Source: Pempheris klunzingeri
Taxonomy: Eukaryota > Chordata > Actinopteri > Acropomatiformes > Pempheridae
DNA length: 64,000 nt
Assembly (NCBI RefSeq): GCF_042242105.1
Contig: NC_092028.1
Location: 14,555,338 to 14,619,337 of the forward strand
Reading direction: 5' to 3'
Shown here: piece after piece, positions 60,171 through 64,000 of the stretch
How positions within the stretch are numbered: the stretch's first letter is position 1
How the letters are laid out: every line of letters starts with the position of its first letter
Notes under the pieces: generated by a model
Databases searched by the model: none
The model's input: the letters and a program-made list of their open reading frames with translations, nothing else
What the model was told of the DNA's origin: nothing
Position numbers and translations under genes: made by a program

Positions 60171-60732
60171 AACACTTTCAAGAAAGAATAGTGACGCATT
60201 AGAGGAGGCGAGGGACCATATATTTTTGTTGCCAGTAGCAGTAACTTGATCACTTTGGACATTTCCGTGAACAGCATCCTCATCATCTCAGTCACTGCCA
60301 TCATCAAATTCACAAGCAGCATCAGCAGCAGTACCGCCATCATCATCATTGTAATTATCATTACCATCATTATGAAATAAATCTAATCATAACCATCCCA
60401 TCTTCTCTGTTCATCCTTTCTCCAACTCTTTGGATATGACCCAGAGGCAAAAGCTCTGTTTCTTTATCAACTTCAAACCAGCCTGAGGGACTTAAATATG
60501 CTTTTATTGACAGCTGAGCCCTGCTGGGAAATGTTCGTGTTTTACATCTCATGTGGATATATTCTCTCCCTCTCCTATAAAAGCCTGTACATTGTGGCCA
60601 CTTTATGCATCTTAGTGACAGACGACACACGCACACGCAAACACACGCACAACCACAACTCAGAGCTGCAGGCCTGTAAATGTCAGCCTTCACTCTGTCT
60701 ATTTGTTGATACATTTGATTGATTGTGGACTT

Positions 60733-60741
60733 TGTGTGTGT

Positions 60742-60772
<31 letters not shown>
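60733..60772. repeat. (TG)n microsatellite
   Basis: A GT run of about 40 bases with one TATG interruption. Confidence 0.9.
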
Positions 60773-60779
60773 AATTATC

Positions 60780-61980
60780 ATTCAATAGTAGTGACTGATT
60801 TTAGTGTTTTAGAGTCATGCTTCTCAATCCATTAATTTAAAGATCCACTGAGCTTTTGTTGTGTATATTGGCTTTATTCTACTTTTCATTTCATGACTCA
60901 TTTGTGTGTATGAGGACAGATGCCCCCAGACACAAACCACAGTGCAGGTATTTAGTGATCAACCAGTTGTCAAATCACGCATGCAGTCAGTTTGTCGGGA
61001 AACTACGTCATCCCTCTCATGACATTTGAATCTTGCTCCATCTTCCAAACTGTCACTGTCATGTTACAATTCATTAGATGCGGGTCATGATGATGTGAAG
61101 TAGGAGTTATGGAAAATGAATAATTGCTGCGGTCATACGACATGACATGTAAAATCAGCTGGAGGAGGTATTGATGGGGTTCGGAAAGGAGAAGCCTGGA
61201 GGGCTGAATGTACATATGTGTGCTGACATTTTGAGGCCACAGAAAATATGATGGTGTGGTTGCATTAGATAAGTGACAGCATGACTCTGGACATACTGAA
61301 TCACTGCTAAAAGTTAAGTGATAAAACGTCCTCAGAGAGTTTTTTTTTCTTGTGTGTGTAAGAGGCAGAAAGTAGCTCATGATTTGGTTTCGGTAGAAAC
61401 ACACAAGATTACAGGAATTTTATCCCATCTAGAAAGGGGATATCGATTTCTTTATGTCTAACATTACCGGCAGTATTTTCATTTGACTCGAATAAATACA
61501 ATTAAGTCAGATATCTCCGCTGGTGAGGCTGATGTTCAGGGGAGGATAAATAGATTCATATGTGTATGGTGGGAAGCTATGATATTGAACGGGAAGAAGT
61601 TCTCAGTCTCAGTTCAACTTCCTGTCACATTTTATTTCAAATTTAGGTTTCTCAGTTGATTGGTGAAGAGTTTTGTATTGTCCGTGGATAAAACTGTATC
61701 ATGGTGAACTTTGCATTATATAATAGATCGAATGATTGAGTACATGAAAGTTAATCTACATGTCCTAAATAAAACTAAAAGTCTCATCATCAGTCCTTTA
61801 ATCTTATTAAAGGAAACCTGTGGAGCTTTTCACCTATAGTACTGGGATGAAGCTGTTTATTTGAGACAGAATTCCCATTATTTGTGTCATGTGCAATCCC
61901 AAGAGAACATTCATATGGGTTACACATACTTAAGCCCACCTCAACACTCACTTTTGTGATCCCCGGACTTTTCATGTATA
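60780..61980. other. Noncoding region, no gene recognised
   Basis: One 133-codon open frame on the - strand (61404-61003) shows no domain and no splice context. I see no other structure. Confidence 0.45.
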
Positions 61981-61989
61981 ACAATTATC

Positions 61990-62270
61990 AGGTAAAAGAT
62001 TTTTTTAAAAATCCAACTTTTAGAGGCAAAAATAATGACATTCCCATCAACCTCAGTTGTACTTTGTGTTAAGTGCCAATTTACAACTGTTAGCATGCTA
62101 ACACACCAAACTAAAATGGTGAACATGGCAAACATCATACCTGCTAAACGTCTCCAAACAACCAGCCATGTGAACATGTTAGCATGCTGACGCTTGCAAG
62201 TGGGTCAAAGCTCTGCTGCCCCTGAGTACAGCCTCTGTTAGCAGGGCTGCAGACTCTTAGTCAAATACCA
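61990..62270 (-). repeat. Dispersed repeat common in percomorph fish
   Basis: Read on the - strand, the stretch contains 'gttagcatgctaacagttgt', 'aacacaaagtacaactgagg' and 'ttgatgggaatgtcatta', phrases I recognise from a very abundant teleost nonautonomous repeat. A second 'gttagcatgctga' block lies at about 62178-62191. Its ends are degraded. Confidence 0.55.
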
Positions 62271-64000
62271 AATAAATGCTCAGTCTATACAAAAGAAATC
62301 TTTTCAGCATGTCGACTCGACTGTAGCACCAGGAAGTATTCAGGAGAGCATCATACATTAAATGTGATGCTGGGAATGTATGTCTGTGTGATTCTTGGTT
62401 TTCTATTTCCATACCTGGCTTTCATCAAATGTAATAACAGATTTCATAGTCAATTAACTTGTTCTTTGAGAAGGAGCCTTTGGAACAGTTTATATCTTTT
62501 TCCTACAGTAAATAGCTTGTCTTCCTTTAACATCAGGTAAAAGCGTAACACAGCATGACATAACATAGCTGAATTGTGTGTCTGTGTGCTTTGTTTTGGG
62601 CCTCCTCTCTCCATCTATCACTCTCTTTCTCCCTCTCTACCTGTCTGGTTGCTCTCTCTAAAGCCAGCCGAGTGTTCTAAGGACCGGAGTGGGGGCTGAC
62701 AGACATATGGAGCTATTGTGGTTGTTGATGGTGATGACGCTGTGGCTCCTTTGAGCACCTCCCCGTCATCCTGATTCATTACCCATGGCTACTCATAAAG
62801 CTACCAAACACAAACACAAACACACAAGCATTAAAGGGGAACTCACAAACATACTCACAAGGCACAAATGAAATATGCAAATATAAAGGCATACACCAGC
62901 ATGCATGTGAAACGTCGGGTTTTCATCCAAACTTCTAAAGTATAATGCAAAAACTAAAATGCAAATTCTTGGGTTTCTTATCTCTTCAGTAAAATGGAAG
63001 CTTCAGAGGATGTTTAGGTCACATGCTTCGTGTACGTCATGATTTCTTCACTAAGCTTGTTTCAATTTCTACTTTATTTCGCCTTTTCCATTCAGCACTT
63101 TTTATGCACAAATTGCAAATATGCATACAAACAGGTGAATACAAAACCAGTACCCTGTATCCTGTAGATACAGAAAAAAAATGTTGTATTCGTTATACTT
63201 GTGGCTTGTGGTGAGAGAGGAGGTGAAATTCTCATCTGGAAGCACACAAACAGTCTTTTTTTCTGGTCATCAGTGACGTATAGTGAGTCACCAACTTGAG
63301 CTTCACACCGTCATACTCTACACAACACCTTAACAGAATCAACCGTGATGCATGGGATGCCAGATTAAGCAAGAAATGTGTGTTATTGTCTATAGCTAAA
63401 CTTTTCATCTGTAACTTTTCATTCACTATCACCTCTAGTGTTTCTCAACATGTGACCCGCTCTGTAATTCTCTCCTTTCCATCGCATCTCTCCTCTCTTT
63501 TTTCTTTTTTTCACACTGCCCTCCACTGTCTGATACCAACCACTCAAACAAATATCTGGCACTTAGTTCATCCCACAATTTATTTTAACTACTTATTCAA
63601 CCATTTACATCCTACCAGTTTTTTGACTAATCTATCTAATCTAACTAATCTCTCAGTTAACTATTTCTTTCTTTATGAAACTAAATTACTTTTAATTTAG
63701 CGATTGCCTTACTGAATTATTTTCATCCAACTTTAGTAAGAAATAAATTGCAAATTACAAATATTACACACTCACACCTGCTTAAATACATAAACATACA
63801 TCATCTCCTTCACACACACACACCCACACACACTCACGTAGTCACTCCATACAAGATGTGCTGACACATTGAAGGCACTCTGTCCTCTTTCCCCCCAAGG
63901 ATTCTGGTAATTAGATTCCTACAGGCCAAGTCTCTCAATTTCACTGCATTTAATTGGAAACACACACACACAGACACACACACACACATCCAGACACATG
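62271..64000. other. Noncoding tail of the window
   Basis: No exon is recognised. CA microsatellites lie at about 63813-63835 and 63960-63988, with pyrimidine-rich patches near 62600-62660 and 63470-63520. Confidence 0.5.

Overview
This is vertebrate genomic DNA, most likely from a percomorph teleost. Genes are split into short exons with GT-AG introns, dinucleotide microsatellites are very dense, and several dispersed repeats look like common fish families. There are no bacterial operons, CRISPR arrays or phage genes. The species cannot be named from the sequence alone.

Three protein-coding genes can be reconstructed exon by exon, all with consistent splice phases. (1) sgsm3, + strand, coding 12890-20872 with a noncoding first exon ending at 9492, encodes about 755 aa with TBC (Rab-GAP), SH3 and RUN domains. 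(2) gtpbp1, - strand, coding 30817-23447, encodes about 682 aa of an EF-Tu-like translational GTPase. (3) A prototype galectin of the galectin-1/2 group, + strand, coding 34132-37659, encodes 135 aa. sgsm3 and gtpbp1 converge tail to tail; gtpbp1 and the galectin diverge. From memory, the human orthologues all lie on 22q13, so this is probably a conserved vertebrate neighbourhood. The genes do not form a shared pathway: one controls membrane traffic, one acts in translation and RNA turnover, and one is a secreted lectin.

Layout: 1-9.2 kb is noncoding with microsatellites; 9.2-21.7 kb is sgsm3; 22.5-30.9 kb is gtpbp1; 31-34 kb is intergenic; 34.0-38.2 kb is the galectin; 38.2-49.4 kb is intergenic and repeat-rich. 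A CT-rich, CpG-containing stretch at about 49.5-51.3 kb looks like a promoter and noncoding first exon of an unidentified downstream gene. 51.3-64 kb is noncoding, with a decayed LINE reverse transcriptase near 59.4-60.2 kb and other repeats.

The most interesting observations are: a second, tandemly duplicated last exon in sgsm3 that would give an alternative C-terminus; a very weak splice donor beside G-runs in the middle of the gtpbp1 GTPase domain; a near-fully palindromic TTAA-flanked element in a gtpbp1 intron; and a Tc1/mariner-type miniature element in galectin intron 1. I found no convincing sign of an entirely new biological system.
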